A stretch of 22,048 nucleotides of DNA from a virus, in the IMG/VR virus record IMGVR_UViG_3300028548_006611, positions 1-22,048 of that record. The stretch is one strand, 5' to 3'. Positions 1 through 5,732 of this stretch are shown piece by piece. Position 1 is the first letter of the stretch; each line of letters begins with the position of its first letter. The notes below the pieces were generated by a model. That model was given only the letters and a program-made list of their open reading frames with translations, was not told the origin of the DNA and did no database searches. The position numbers were made by a program, and so were the translations under genes.

Positions 1-59
1 GCAATCTCTCGCTCGTACTTGTCGCCTTTTGCTTTTGCTCCGCGTCCACTAACTGACAT
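1..59 (-). CDS. Possible Holliday-junction resolvase, N-terminus only (runs off the left edge)
   Basis: Only the first 19 codons are in the window, so the call is tentative. The peptide begins MSVSGRGAKAKGDKYEREI, a basic, glycine-containing start ending in a K-x-E-R-E helix. Short Hjc-type and other PD-(D/E)XK resolvases often begin this way, with the conserved glutamate in that first helix. The start ATG at 57-59 has a good Shine-Dalgarno (GAGGA about 5 bases upstream) inside the preceding 46-aa ORF, and it overlaps the end of that ORF by 11 bases, so translation is probably coupled. The catalytic core lies outside the window and cannot be tested here. It could be another small DNA-binding phage protein. 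Confidence 0.5.
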   Translation of the reverse strand, partial: MSVSGRGAKAKGDKYEREI

Positions 60-189
60 GTTGTTCCTCGCAAATCTCGATGATGTCTAATATTTTTTCG
101 GCAATGTCTGAAACCTGATCAGGTGTAGCATGAGGTAATATCTTAGTTAAGATCAGTCTCTCAATCTCTTCTCGTGTAATGTTTTTCAT
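49..189 (-). CDS. Small hypothetical phage protein, 46 aa
   Basis: An ATG-started ORF of 46 codons begins MKNITREEIERLILTKIL and ends EEQHVS. It is acidic, almost entirely helix-forming, and has no membrane segment or cysteine motif. It sits 20 bases after the stop of the SleB-type hydrolase and overlaps the start of the possible resolvase by 11 bases, which fits the tight operon. No convincing Shine-Dalgarno precedes it, which lowers confidence. The codons read as ordinary coding sequence without rare clusters. I do not recognise the family. A role as a partner of the downstream nuclease would be a guess from position alone. Confidence 0.55.
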   Translation of the reverse strand: MKNITREEIERLILTKILPHATPDQVSDIAEKILDIIEICEEQHVS

Positions 190-209
190 TATCTATTTCA
201 TCATTATAG

Positions 210-605
210 TTATCGGTAAAAAATGTGTCGTCCAATCTGCGCTATTTTAATTTGAGTCGCTGACCAGTAAGGCGTGACGTAATCTGCGTGATAGTGTGTC
301 GCTCCAGAAACTAAGTCAGGAAGTGTTGGGCTGAGTACGAGGCTTGCGATTTGGTTAGCGTTAATCCAAGCGGCGGTGTCAGGGTAGGTTTCTGCGATGC
401 CATCGCACATGAAACTGAATTGACATCTGTGTAACTGGTTCGGGAAGTGATTCTCTCGCACGACAGCACACACTGAGTCAGGGTAGTGAGGTGAGTTCAC
501 TCGGTTTAGAACGACCTGCGCGACAGCGACTTGCTCGACCACGGGTTGTGACCGCGCTTCGTAGTAGACAGTTAGAGCCAGACAGAATAAAGCTTCAGTT
601 ATCAT
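210..605 (-). CDS. SleB-type cell wall hydrolase (phage endolysin)
   Basis: This 131-aa protein matches the Hydrolase_2/SleB family along its whole length. It is inferred to cut host peptidoglycan at lysis. Visible signatures are YYEARS (residues 14-19, E16 the likely catalytic acid), VAVAQVVLNRV (26-36), YPDSVC (41-46), QFS with CDG (62-69), AW (79-80), GATHYHADYV (101-110), W114 and IGRHIFY (124-130). The length equals one bare catalytic domain with no cell-wall-binding domain, as is usual for phages of Gram-negative hosts. The hydrophobic N-terminus contains the catalytic region, so I do not read it as a cleavable signal peptide, and a holin-like partner is expected. The start overlaps by one base (TAATG) the stop of a 24-aa membrane peptide. 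The fold is sure, the lysis role very likely. Confidence 0.9.
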   Translation of the reverse strand: MITEALFCLALTVYYEARSQPVVEQVAVAQVVLNRVNSPHYPDSVCAVVRENHFPNQLHRCQFSFMCDGIAETYPDTAAWINANQIASLVLSPTLPDLVSGATHYHADYVTPYWSATQIKIAQIGRHIFYR

Positions 606-679
606 TAGGAATCCATCAGGTAGATTGTGAATGCAATTAATAATAATGCGAGAACAAAATGGTTATAGTAATCAGTCAT
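605..679 (-). CDS. 24-aa single-pass membrane peptide, candidate mini-holin or lysis accessory
   Basis: A 24-codon ORF lies exactly between its neighbours. Its ATG overlaps the stop of the upstream gene (ATGACTGA) and its TAA overlaps the hydrolase start (TAATG). The peptide has a short polar head (MTDYYNH), a membrane span (FVLALLLIAFTIYLM, residues 8-22) and a two-residue polar tail (DS). With no other lysis membrane protein beside the hydrolase, this is a candidate pinholin-like or lysis-helper peptide. That is inference from size, topology and position. It is much shorter than known class II and III holins, so it could instead be a leader peptide coupling translation of the hydrolase. The base-exact packing argues that it is translated. 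Confidence 0.6.
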   Translation of the reverse strand: MTDYYNHFVLALLLIAFTIYLMDS

Positions 680-935
680 TGCGTTCCCACTTTTCAGATT
701 TGACAGTCATGTTTAGGAGGTGATTCCATCTCGGCGCATCAGCTCCACTAATTTTATTGCGAGACATAGCTCGATTAATCTCAGCTTGTATTGACGATTG
801 CGTCTCGCTGGAAAGTTGGCTCCACATCATCACGAGTTTTCGTATAACGAAATGTGAAATATTTCCCTGAACAATGAGCGCATATCTAAATGCACACAGC
901 ATCAGCATGTGATCCTCAGTGTTTGTTAATTTCAT
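672..935 (-). CDS. Hypothetical phage protein, 87 aa
   Basis: The start chosen is the ATG at 933-935, which has a strong AAGGAG four bases upstream. A longer reading from a GTG at 995 has no ribosome site and would enter the hairpin at 990-1020. The protein begins MKLTNTEDHMLMLCAFRYAL and is helical, ending in a basic stretch. The A-F-R-Y-A-L core, followed by a pattern of hydrophobic residues and W near residue 38, resembles a group of short uncharacterised phage proteins with an AFRYALGR-type motif. I know of no established function for them. It overlaps the 24-aa membrane peptide by eight bases and heads the lysis end of the operon. It could assist lysis or be unrelated. Confidence 0.75.
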   Translation of the reverse strand: MKLTNTEDHMLMLCAFRYALIVQGNISHFVIRKLVMMWSQLSSETQSSIQAEINRAMSRNKISGADAPRWNHLLNMTVKSEKWERND

Positions 936-989
936 TAGACTCCTTAAAACTTTAGCAGAATGACGCGACAGCGTTAGACTAGCGGAACT

Positions 990-1020
990 GCACACCGCCG
1001 CGTAGCGGAGAGGGGTGCGC
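990..1020 (-). other. RNA hairpin directly after the nuclease gene
   Basis: On the minus-strand RNA, GCGCACC pairs with GGTGTGC (7 pairs, one G-U). Inside it CCGC pairs with GCGG around a UAC loop, with a CCTCT bulge on one side. The hairpin starts at the base after the nuclease stop codon. It has no following T-tract, so it is not a classical intrinsic terminator. It may be an RNA processing or mRNA-end stabilising element, or a weak terminator, setting the nuclease apart from the strongly ribosome-bound 87-aa gene downstream. Confidence 0.5.
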
Positions 1021-1437
1021 TTAAAAAACTTTAAATTTATTACTGGGTATCTCGATCACAAGATCAATATCACTTGCTAGGTTTCGCTGTCTTCCACCAC
1101 CAATACGAAGAGGAAACGGATCATTGCTCAAGTCAACGTGCTTCAAGCAATCGTCAAACTGAACTGCAAAAATAAATGGCACGTTAAATTCTTTCGCGTA
1201 TCTCTTTCCTTCTGCGAACTTAGTGCCAGATAAAATAATCGTTGGGTATTCTTTTGAGTTCACGAACCTGCGTTTACATTCAACGAATGCGTATAGGTCA
1301 TGTCCTTTGTATATCGCGTAGTCAACTCGCCATGTCATGGATAATTTGACGAACATCGTGTTGGGTATACGGCTGGCCAGAGTAGTGATGATCTCCTGCT
1401 CGTGTCGCCTGTCGGACGCACTCTCATACAGTGTCAT
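1021..1437 (-). CDS. PD-(D/E)XK-fold nuclease
   Basis: This 138-aa protein shows a PD-(D/E)XK nuclease core: VDYAIY with D39, then AFVECKRR with E53 and K55 (E-C-K), preceded by a helix carrying E13 and E15. After the core come YPTIILS (64-70), a VPFIFAVQF strand (86-94) and GGGRQRN (113-119). Together these resemble a family of small phage nucleases that usually carry a GGR motif near the end. It should cut DNA with bound metal. Whether it targets branched phage DNA or host DNA is unknown. The start overlaps the stop of the HTH/zinc-finger gene by four bases (ATGA), so the two are likely co-translated. The catalytic residues appear intact. Confidence 0.75.
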   Translation of the reverse strand: MTLYESASDRRHEQEIITTLASRIPNTMFVKLSMTWRVDYAIYKGHDLYAFVECKRRFVNSKEYPTIILSGTKFAEGKRYAKEFNVPFIFAVQFDDCLKHVDLSNDPFPLRIGGGRQRNLASDIDLVIEIPSNKFKVF

Positions 1438-1727
1438 AAATACTCGTAATCCGTTTGCTTGCAGCGTGAACAGATGAATTGATTCTTTGGTCGGCGGTCA
1501 GTGCCTTTGCATCTCATGCAAGGTCGTCGCCAGTAGGCAGCATTGAAATCTCTAGGCGGTACAAACTTAGCTCCGTCAAAATCTTTTAGGCCAAGCTTCA
1601 CAAGCTTTCGTTTAAATGTGTCGACGCAAACGTCTAGCTCTTTCGCCATATCTGATAGAGTCATCGAGTCTAGGTTAGATTCGATCCACTCAATTTGGTT
1701 AGCATTAAAGATGATATGCTTGGGCAA
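1434..1727 (-). CDS. HTH plus zinc-finger protein, TTG start
   Basis: The protein is 97 aa. Residues 23-45 (TLSDMAKELDVCVDTFKRKL) form a helix-turn-helix. Residues 70-89 carry C-x2-C-x12-C-x2-C (C70, C73, C86, C89), a small zinc ribbon. The combination suggests sequence-specific DNA binding. The start is a TTG at 1725-1727 with GAAGG eight bases upstream. There is no ATG before residue 22, and starting there would cut the HTH, so the TTG start is preferred. It is the first gene of the leftward lysis/nuclease operon and lies beside an operator-rich region, so it may regulate its own transcription or guide the nuclease it is coupled to. The last point is inference. Confidence 0.75.
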   Translation of the reverse strand: MPKHIIFNANQIEWIESNLDSMTLSDMAKELDVCVDTFKRKLVKLGLKDFDGAKFVPPRDFNAAYWRRPCMRCKGTDRRPKNQFICSRCKQTDYEYL

Positions 1728-1901
1728 CGCTTAAACCTTCAAACTAAAATAGTTAAAGTAATTTAAGCATAACTTATAACACACTACAAGGGTTACAAGT
1801 AAAACTAAAAGGACACTTAAAGTTTTACGTTTGTAAAAGTTAACGAAACGTGCTACCCTATAATCTAATTATTTAGAATCTTTAAAACATTCTTTTAAGT
1901 T
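1728..1901. promoter_or_regulatory. Divergent regulatory region with operator-like repeats and a TATAAT box
   Basis: This AT-rich gap separates the leftward HTH/zinc-finger operon from the rightward 83-aa ORF. A perfect TATAAT lies at 1859-1864 on the plus strand, without a good -35 box. Related elements are GTAAAACT (1799-1806), its exact reverse complement AGTTTTAC (1821-1828) and GTAAAAGT (1833-1840). The last two form the palindrome TTTTAC-GTTT-GTAAAA at 1823-1838. TTAAGCATAACT (1763-1774) and GGACACTTAAAG (1811-1822) also resemble motifs in the other divergent region at 5733-5846. TACAAG is directly repeated at 1786-1798. A minus-strand TATAAG (1773-1778) may be the leftward -10, but its -35 is poor. 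Confidence 0.6.
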
Positions 1902-2153
1902 GTGTTTTTTGCTGCGGTAGACCTTCGCAAAAACACGATTCAATTAACAAAGCTTTATCAAGCTCTCTTAGATTTTAAGGCGATACCTATGCCTACTCCA
2001 CTGCAAGAGTTTCTATCTGCATCTACAGCAGAGAGGGATATGCTATCCCTTAAAGAAGCCTTCGGGCCTTTCGTGATTGAAGAATTACATTTAGATCGGC
2101 AAGATGGGGAAGGGATAGTTCAGATTTATCCCGACCCTAACATCACTCGTTAA
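1902..2153 (+). CDS. Hypothetical protein, 83 aa, lone plus-strand gene
   Basis: The ORF begins with GTG at 1902, six bases after an in-frame TAA, and no Shine-Dalgarno is visible. The next ATG (residue 30) also lacks one. A perfect TATAAT at 1859-1864 would give an RNA with roughly 30 bases of leader. The protein begins MFFAAVDLRKNTIQLTKLYQ, is mixed in charge, helical in the first half and acidic near the end (LDRQDGEGIVQIYPDP). It looks coding, and its stop overlaps the convergent membrane-protein stop by four bases, as expected in a gapless genome. I do not recognise it. As an early, separately transcribed small protein it could be a host-takeover or regulatory factor, which is speculation. 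Confidence 0.55.
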   Translation: MFFAAVDLRKNTIQLTKLYQALLDFKAIPMPTPLQEFLSASTAERDMLSLKEAFGPFVIEELHLDRQDGEGIVQIYPDPNITR

Positions 2154-2374
2154 TAGTGAATGTCTTCCTCATCAACCAGATCACTTATGTCACCGACATT
2201 TATCTGCATCTTGTTTAGCACTTCTTCTTTATCGTCTTGCGTGAATATAATAATTTGTTTAGTCACCATGACAGGAACAACTCCAATCAGAGCCAGAACT
2301 ATTCCAGCAATACCACCGATTGTTAGAGCCATAATCAAAAAACTTGCTGCGTCTATGAGGGGTTGATAGTCCAT
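2150..2374 (-). CDS. Small membrane protein, 74 aa
   Basis: The start chosen is the ATG at 2372-2374, with GAAGGA seven bases upstream and one base after the PhoH stop. A longer reading to 2443 would lie inside phoH and has no ribosome site. Residues about 10-37 (FLIMALTIGGIAGIVLALIG onward) are strongly hydrophobic and glycine-containing, giving one long or two short membrane spans. The remaining half is acidic (DDKEEVL, DLVDEEDIHY) and probably cytoplasmic. Size and topology would allow a holin, but it sits with PhoH and not with the hydrolase, so that role is uncertain. It ends convergently with the 83-aa plus-strand gene. Family not recognised. Confidence 0.75.
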   Translation of the reverse strand: MDYQPLIDAASFLIMALTIGGIAGIVLALIGVVPVMVTKQIIIFTQDDKEEVLNKMQINVGDISDLVDEEDIHY

Positions 2375-2375
2375 T

Positions 2376-3104
2376 TTAAATTCCTTCTTTGTAAAACAAC
2401 TCGACAAACATTCGGCAAGTAGCTGAACGACAAATGTCGTCAAGCTCGTAGTCGATCACTTGAATGGGCAGCTCGTACTTATCTATCAAACTTATAAGCA
2501 GACCGAGGCCGCTTGTAGATTTGATGTCTGACTGTGCTAGATCGCCCATTAATATTAACTTACAGTTCTCGCCAACTCTCGTCGTCACCGCCTTGATCTC
2601 GTCTATCGTTAGCTGTTGTGCTTCGTCGATGAGAACATAAGCACCACTGTCAGTCCCACCAAAGCTACGCCCTCTGATTGTTTCTAGCGGCTGGTATTCA
2701 ATGTCACCTCTGGCTAATGCAATCTCAAATCTGGCTGTCCCTAATCTGCCCTTCAGTACGTCAATCATTGGAGCAACCCAATGGGACATCTTCTCGTCCT
2801 TGTCGCCTTTCATCGCACCTAGCGAGCGTCCTGTGGGGATGTTGGCTCTACATAGTATGATGCTATCAACCTTGCCGTTAAGGTACGCATCAGCAGCGTG
2901 ACACGCAGACAGGTATGTCTTGCCTGTACCAGCACAACCAGTGGCGATGATCACTGGAACGTGAGGATTATTCAGTGCTTTAAGGTGCAGCTTTTGATTG
3001 TTTGATTGAGCAACAATCGCTGGTCGTGTTCGCTCTATTTGAAATTTGTTTAGCGATTTTACTTTGGTGTCTTCAGTAAATTCCTTACTCTTTCTTTTTG
3101 TCAT
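2376..3104 (-). CDS. phoH: PhoH-like P-loop ATPase
   Basis: This 242-aa protein is a PhoH-family ATPase. Walker A is GCAGTGKT (residues 56-63). CRANIPTGRSLGAMKGD (85-101) follows, as is typical of the family. Walker B is VLIDEAQ (157-163), and MGDLAQSD (186-193) is the sensor region, related to superfamily 1 helicase motifs. The basic N-terminal 40 residues are variable. PhoH proteins bind and hydrolyse ATP and are linked to RNA metabolism and phosphate stress, but their role in phages is unsettled. The start is three bases after the upstream stop (TAA-GAT-ATG), so it is probably translationally coupled. It shares an operon with the primase-polymerase/helicase and the XRE regulator. All key motifs look intact. 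Confidence 0.9.
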   Translation of the reverse strand: MTKRKSKEFTEDTKVKSLNKFQIERTRPAIVAQSNNQKLHLKALNNPHVPVIIATGCAGTGKTYLSACHAADAYLNGKVDSIILCRANIPTGRSLGAMKGDKDEKMSHWVAPMIDVLKGRLGTARFEIALARGDIEYQPLETIRGRSFGGTDSGAYVLIDEAQQLTIDEIKAVTTRVGENCKLILMGDLAQSDIKSTSGLGLLISLIDKYELPIQVIDYELDDICRSATCRMFVELFYKEGI

Positions 3105-3107
3105 ATC

Positions 3108-3359
3108 TTAAATCTCTGTGGTTTCTATTTCATCAATGAGGTCAATCGCTTTCGCTAAGAAAGTTTTAACGAGAGGGTCGTGAGTTATTCGATGAACGTC
3201 TGATAGTTTGTCGCACACATTGTTGAGATCACATGTTCGTGATTTCATCAGAAGATAGATGTCTTTAATTTTGACTTTGATGTCTTTGGACATGCACTCG
3301 TCGGCAGCTACGCCAACTTGCATTCTCGCAAGGGCGAGGAGATTATTGGGAGAGTTCAT
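3108..3359 (-). CDS. Hypothetical helical protein, at least 83 aa, true start probably upstream
   Basis: From the first ATG the protein is 83 aa, helical, with alternating charged and hydrophobic residues (KIKDIYLLMKS, KTFLAKAIDLIDEI). No ribosome site precedes that ATG. The same frame stays open and protein-like for 27 codons upstream (FFGADDPSLEAIDNKSLTIL), up to an in-frame TAA at 3441-3443. Beyond that stop the frame continues as the 48-aa ORF. An ATG at 3433-3435 would start a product beginning MPLF and then join this frame if one T were missing from, or skipped in, the six-T run. So the N-terminus is annotated only provisionally. Family not recognised. It is three bases upstream of phoH and co-transcribed with it. 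Confidence 0.65.
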   Translation of the reverse strand: MNSPNNLLALARMQVGVAADECMSKDIKVKIKDIYLLMKSRTCDLNNVCDKLSDVHRITHDPLVKTFLAKAIDLIDEIETTEI

Positions 3360-3416
3360 AACGCGCTTGAGGATAGTTAAAGATTTATTATCTATTGCCT
3401 CAAGCGATGGGTCGTC

Positions 3417-3434
3417 TGCCCCAAAAAAGGGGCA
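3417..3434. other. Hairpin TGCCCC-A6-GGGGCA around a homopolymer run
   Basis: A perfect 6-bp stem with a six-base loop (TGCCCC, AAAAAA, GGGGCA on the plus strand) lies between the 48-aa and 83-aa ORFs. Read leftward it is GCCCC-TTTTTT-GGGGC with no T-tract after it, so it is a poor terminator for the leftward operon. The T-run could be a slippery site or a place where a base was lost or gained. Confidence 0.5.
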
Positions 3435-3440
3435 TTGTAT

Positions 3441-3587
3441 TTACGAGGGTTTATTGATTACATTAAGTGTGGCAAGGATTACTTTTACATCACGCGAGCT
3501 AAGTTGAGTGCTGTTAGCGATAGACTTTACCGACCACTTGCCTTTGAACTTTTTTATTAATTCTATTTTGTTGGGGGTGATATTCAT
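3441..3587 (-). CDS. Small HTH-like protein, 48 aa, possibly the front part of a longer interrupted gene
   Basis: The ATG at 3585-3587 overlaps the primase-polymerase stop by four bases (ATGA). The product begins MNITPNKIELIKKFKGKWSV and contains a likely helix-turn-helix at about residues 19-40 (IANSTQ, then LSSRDVKVIL). It ends with TAA at 3441-3443. The same frame continues past this stop into the 83-aa ORF with sequence that still looks coding. The ORF may therefore be a complete small DNA-binding protein, or the first part of a fusion of about 160 codons interrupted by a stop. Length alone does not decide this. It is basic in the first half, fitting nucleic-acid binding. Family not recognised. 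Confidence 0.6.
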   Translation of the reverse strand: MNITPNKIELIKKFKGKWSVKSIANSTQLSSRDVKVILATLNVINKPS

Positions 3588-5500
3588 TTCATTTCCTCTA
3601 GCCATTTATATATTGTTTTAACAGGCACATGCAGCACTCGTGATAGATACAATTCATCGTGCCCTCTGGCTGGTGAGTACATTGATTGCACACGTTGCTT
3701 AGGTGAGCGTGAGGTTATGACATGCCTCTTCTCATCTGTGTTTGATGTACCGAATGCGATGTACTGGCAACGCTGGTGGTTGTCTGTCCACTCCCTGACC
3801 TTTCCGAACCTAACTTCCATGACGACATCTATGCTCGCGCCTCGTGAAGTCATCTGAGATTCCAGAGTTGAATAGGGATTGGATTCAATGTCGCCAGCGA
3901 ACAAGCCGCTGTTCATTTCAGCAGTTGCTTTATCGCTAAACACTTGGGTCACTTTTATTTGAGTCTCAAGAACTGTGAGCTGGTTGGTACTACCTGCCTC
4001 CTTACCTGCGCCACTTTCAGAAGGCTTGTTAGCATGATGCACCATTACAATAGCCATGCCCTTGTTGCGGATAGCAAGAGCAATCTTGTTGATGTGCGCC
4101 CACTCGTCTGCTTTGTTTTCCGACAGCCCTGCGAATGCAGTCCGTATAGTGTCGATCACGACAACATCAGGCTTCACACTAATCAGCCACTTTGTAAACT
4201 CATGCACCCCTTCGGGAGAGCGCATATCAATGTTCTCTTTCTTGCCAACAAATGGAGTCCAGAGATTGTAGTTGCCGTGGCTTGAGCCAAATGAATCTTT
4301 GAATGTTGCAAGCATGGAACCCAAGGTGGCCTTGCCGTTCTCGAAGTCGAGATACAGAACCTTTGACGGCTTACTAACCTCAAAGCACCCCATGCTTTTG
4401 CCACACGCGAGGTGATACATCATATGTGTGAGGAACATAGACTTGCCGTGACCAGAGTAGCCATAGACTTGCGTGATAGATTCTTTCCTTAGCCAAGGGT
4501 CAACTAAATACTCGTAGCCCTGAGCCTCCTTTATTAAACTCTCTGCGTCTTCTTCCGTCAGAGGTATATAGTTCTCAGCTTCATCCTCATCAAGCGGTGC
4601 GGCTAAAGATATTGGCTCAATAGACGAGGATAAATGTGCGATGTAATTACCATTACGATCAAAACGCTCAGGGTGATTGGCTCGTTCTAGCTCTCGAACA
4701 GATTGAAGGTTTGTTCTCACACGAGATTCATCAAGCGGCTCGACAAAATACTTATCCATCATGTCTCGTATTGCAACTTCAAGTTCATCACCTATCCCGT
4801 ATTTTAAGCAAGCCTCGGATGCGTAATTGAAAACGAGGTCATGCCGTCCAGTGCCACCAGTAGGGATTAAGTTGTTCGGGTATGAGTCAGCCTTTTGTTG
4901 GATGCGAGACAGAGCAGGGGTATTCGTGCCAGCGTATGTAAGATCAAGCAGACCGAAATCAAAATCATTTTCAACGGCTGGTTCTGTGGTGCTGAAATCT
5001 GGATCAATCCATAGCGGCATATCATCATCAAAGTCCAAGCCAGTTGGAATATGAAACTCATAATTCTTAGAAGGGGGGATAATGACGTAGCCACCATCAC
5101 CACGAAAATCGAGTCCGTCACAGTGATACCAATTTTTACCTGCATTGCTACCTACTCTTGGAGGTCTACGCCCCCCATCCAAGGGGTCACGGAAGTAGTA
5201 GTGAACACCACGCTTGGTCTCCACTCGGATGGGTGAGGTGAGGTCATGCTCTAATGCAAAGCGTTTAGATTCTTCATTGTCGCAATCGACTACGACTATT
5301 CCTGAGATAGCACCTGTGACTAATGCGAGGTGTGCATCAGGTCTAAGTCGTAGCCATTTCTCCACCTCCTCAGTCGTAGGCTGACGGGTCTGGAATTCTT
5401 TCCAAGAGTCAATGCAAGGACGCTTGGTTGTAGGGGAGCAAGGAATAATAGACCAGCCTCGATCTAAATATTCCATTGCCAGCGTTAAGGTATCTTCCAT
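3584..5500 (-). CDS. Bifunctional primase-polymerase fused to RepA/DnaB-like helicase ATPase
   Basis: The 638-aa protein joins two replication domains. Residues 1-200 form a Prim-Pol domain: RGWSIIPCSPTTKRP (14-28), the metal-binding DCD (D72, D74), HYYF (100-103) and DFRGDGGYVIIPPS (131-144). It should prime DNA synthesis. Residues about 330-540 form a RecA-fold ATPase of the RepA/AAA_25 type: Walker A GYSGHGKS (347-354), LDFENG (384-389), Walker B VVVIDT (446-451) and VHHANK (487-492). A C-terminal HTH (about 615-635) may bind origin DNA. The start at 5498-5500 is preferred over an earlier ATG at 5545: it follows the XRE stop by one base, with GAGGGAAG upstream, and puts the Prim-Pol motif at its usual distance. 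It is the probable replicative primase/helicase. No separate DNA polymerase gene is in the window. Confidence 0.9.
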   Translation of the reverse strand: MEDTLTLAMEYLDRGWSIIPCSPTTKRPCIDSWKEFQTRQPTTEEVEKWLRLRPDAHLALVTGAISGIVVVDCDNEESKRFALEHDLTSPIRVETKRGVHYYFRDPLDGGRRPPRVGSNAGKNWYHCDGLDFRGDGGYVIIPPSKNYEFHIPTGLDFDDDMPLWIDPDFSTTEPAVENDFDFGLLDLTYAGTNTPALSRIQQKADSYPNNLIPTGGTGRHDLVFNYASEACLKYGIGDELEVAIRDMMDKYFVEPLDESRVRTNLQSVRELERANHPERFDRNGNYIAHLSSSIEPISLAAPLDEDEAENYIPLTEEDAESLIKEAQGYEYLVDPWLRKESITQVYGYSGHGKSMFLTHMMYHLACGKSMGCFEVSKPSKVLYLDFENGKATLGSMLATFKDSFGSSHGNYNLWTPFVGKKENIDMRSPEGVHEFTKWLISVKPDVVVIDTIRTAFAGLSENKADEWAHINKIALAIRNKGMAIVMVHHANKPSESGAGKEAGSTNQLTVLETQIKVTQVFSDKATAEMNSGLFAGDIESNPYSTLESQMTSRGASIDVVMEVRFGKVREWTDNHQRCQYIAFGTSNTDEKRHVITSRSPKQRVQSMYSPARGHDELYLSRVLHVPVKTIYKWLEEMK

Positions 5501-5501
5501 C

Positions 5502-5732
5502 TTAGCTTCCCTCAAAATCAGGGGCATACTCAATATAGTAAGCAATGTCTAAGTTGTATTTTTTAATAAGCTTCTCTAACACTGTAGCGTTTATCTTTCT
5601 CTCAGACCTGAAGCGATAGAAAGAAGATCGGCTTATCCCTGTCTTGTCACATAGAGATTGAATACTTGGCTCTCTGGCTAGGCAGTCATCTAAAATCCTT
5701 GCGTAGTTAATCGACTGTGTTGCTTCTGTCAT
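5502..5732 (-). CDS. XRE/Cro-type HTH regulator
   Basis: This 76-aa protein is a single Cro/CI-like helix-turn-helix domain. The recognition unit spans about residues 23-42 (SIQSLCDKTGISRSSFYRFR), followed by ATVLEKLIKKYNLDIAYYI, which fits helices 4 and 5. It has no dimerisation or protease domain, as in Cro-like repressors. It is transcribed leftward, first in its operon, beside a divergent promoter region full of inverted repeats, so it probably controls both directions. AAGG lies nine bases before the ATG. No integrase accompanies it, so an early/late timing switch is likelier than lysogeny, but the window cannot exclude a temperate phage. Confidence 0.8.
   Translation of the reverse strand: MTEATQSINYARILDDCLAREPSIQSLCDKTGISRSSFYRFRSERKINATVLEKLIKKYNLDIAYYIEYAPDFEGS

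Noticed and set aside
210-605. Signal peptide on the SleB-type hydrolase
   Set aside because: The hydrophobic start includes the catalytic YYEARS motif, so cleavage would destroy the enzyme.
935-995. GTG start giving a 107-aa form of the 87-aa protein
   Set aside because: No ribosome site at 995 and it would enter the hairpin; ATG at 935 has AAGGAG at ideal spacing.
2375-2443. Longer start for the small membrane protein at 2443
   Set aside because: It lies inside phoH; ATG at 2374 has GAAGGA and follows the phoH stop by one base.
5501-5545. Longer primase-polymerase start at 5545
   Set aside because: It lies inside the XRE gene with no ribosome site, and the extra 15 residues do not fit the Prim-Pol N-terminus.
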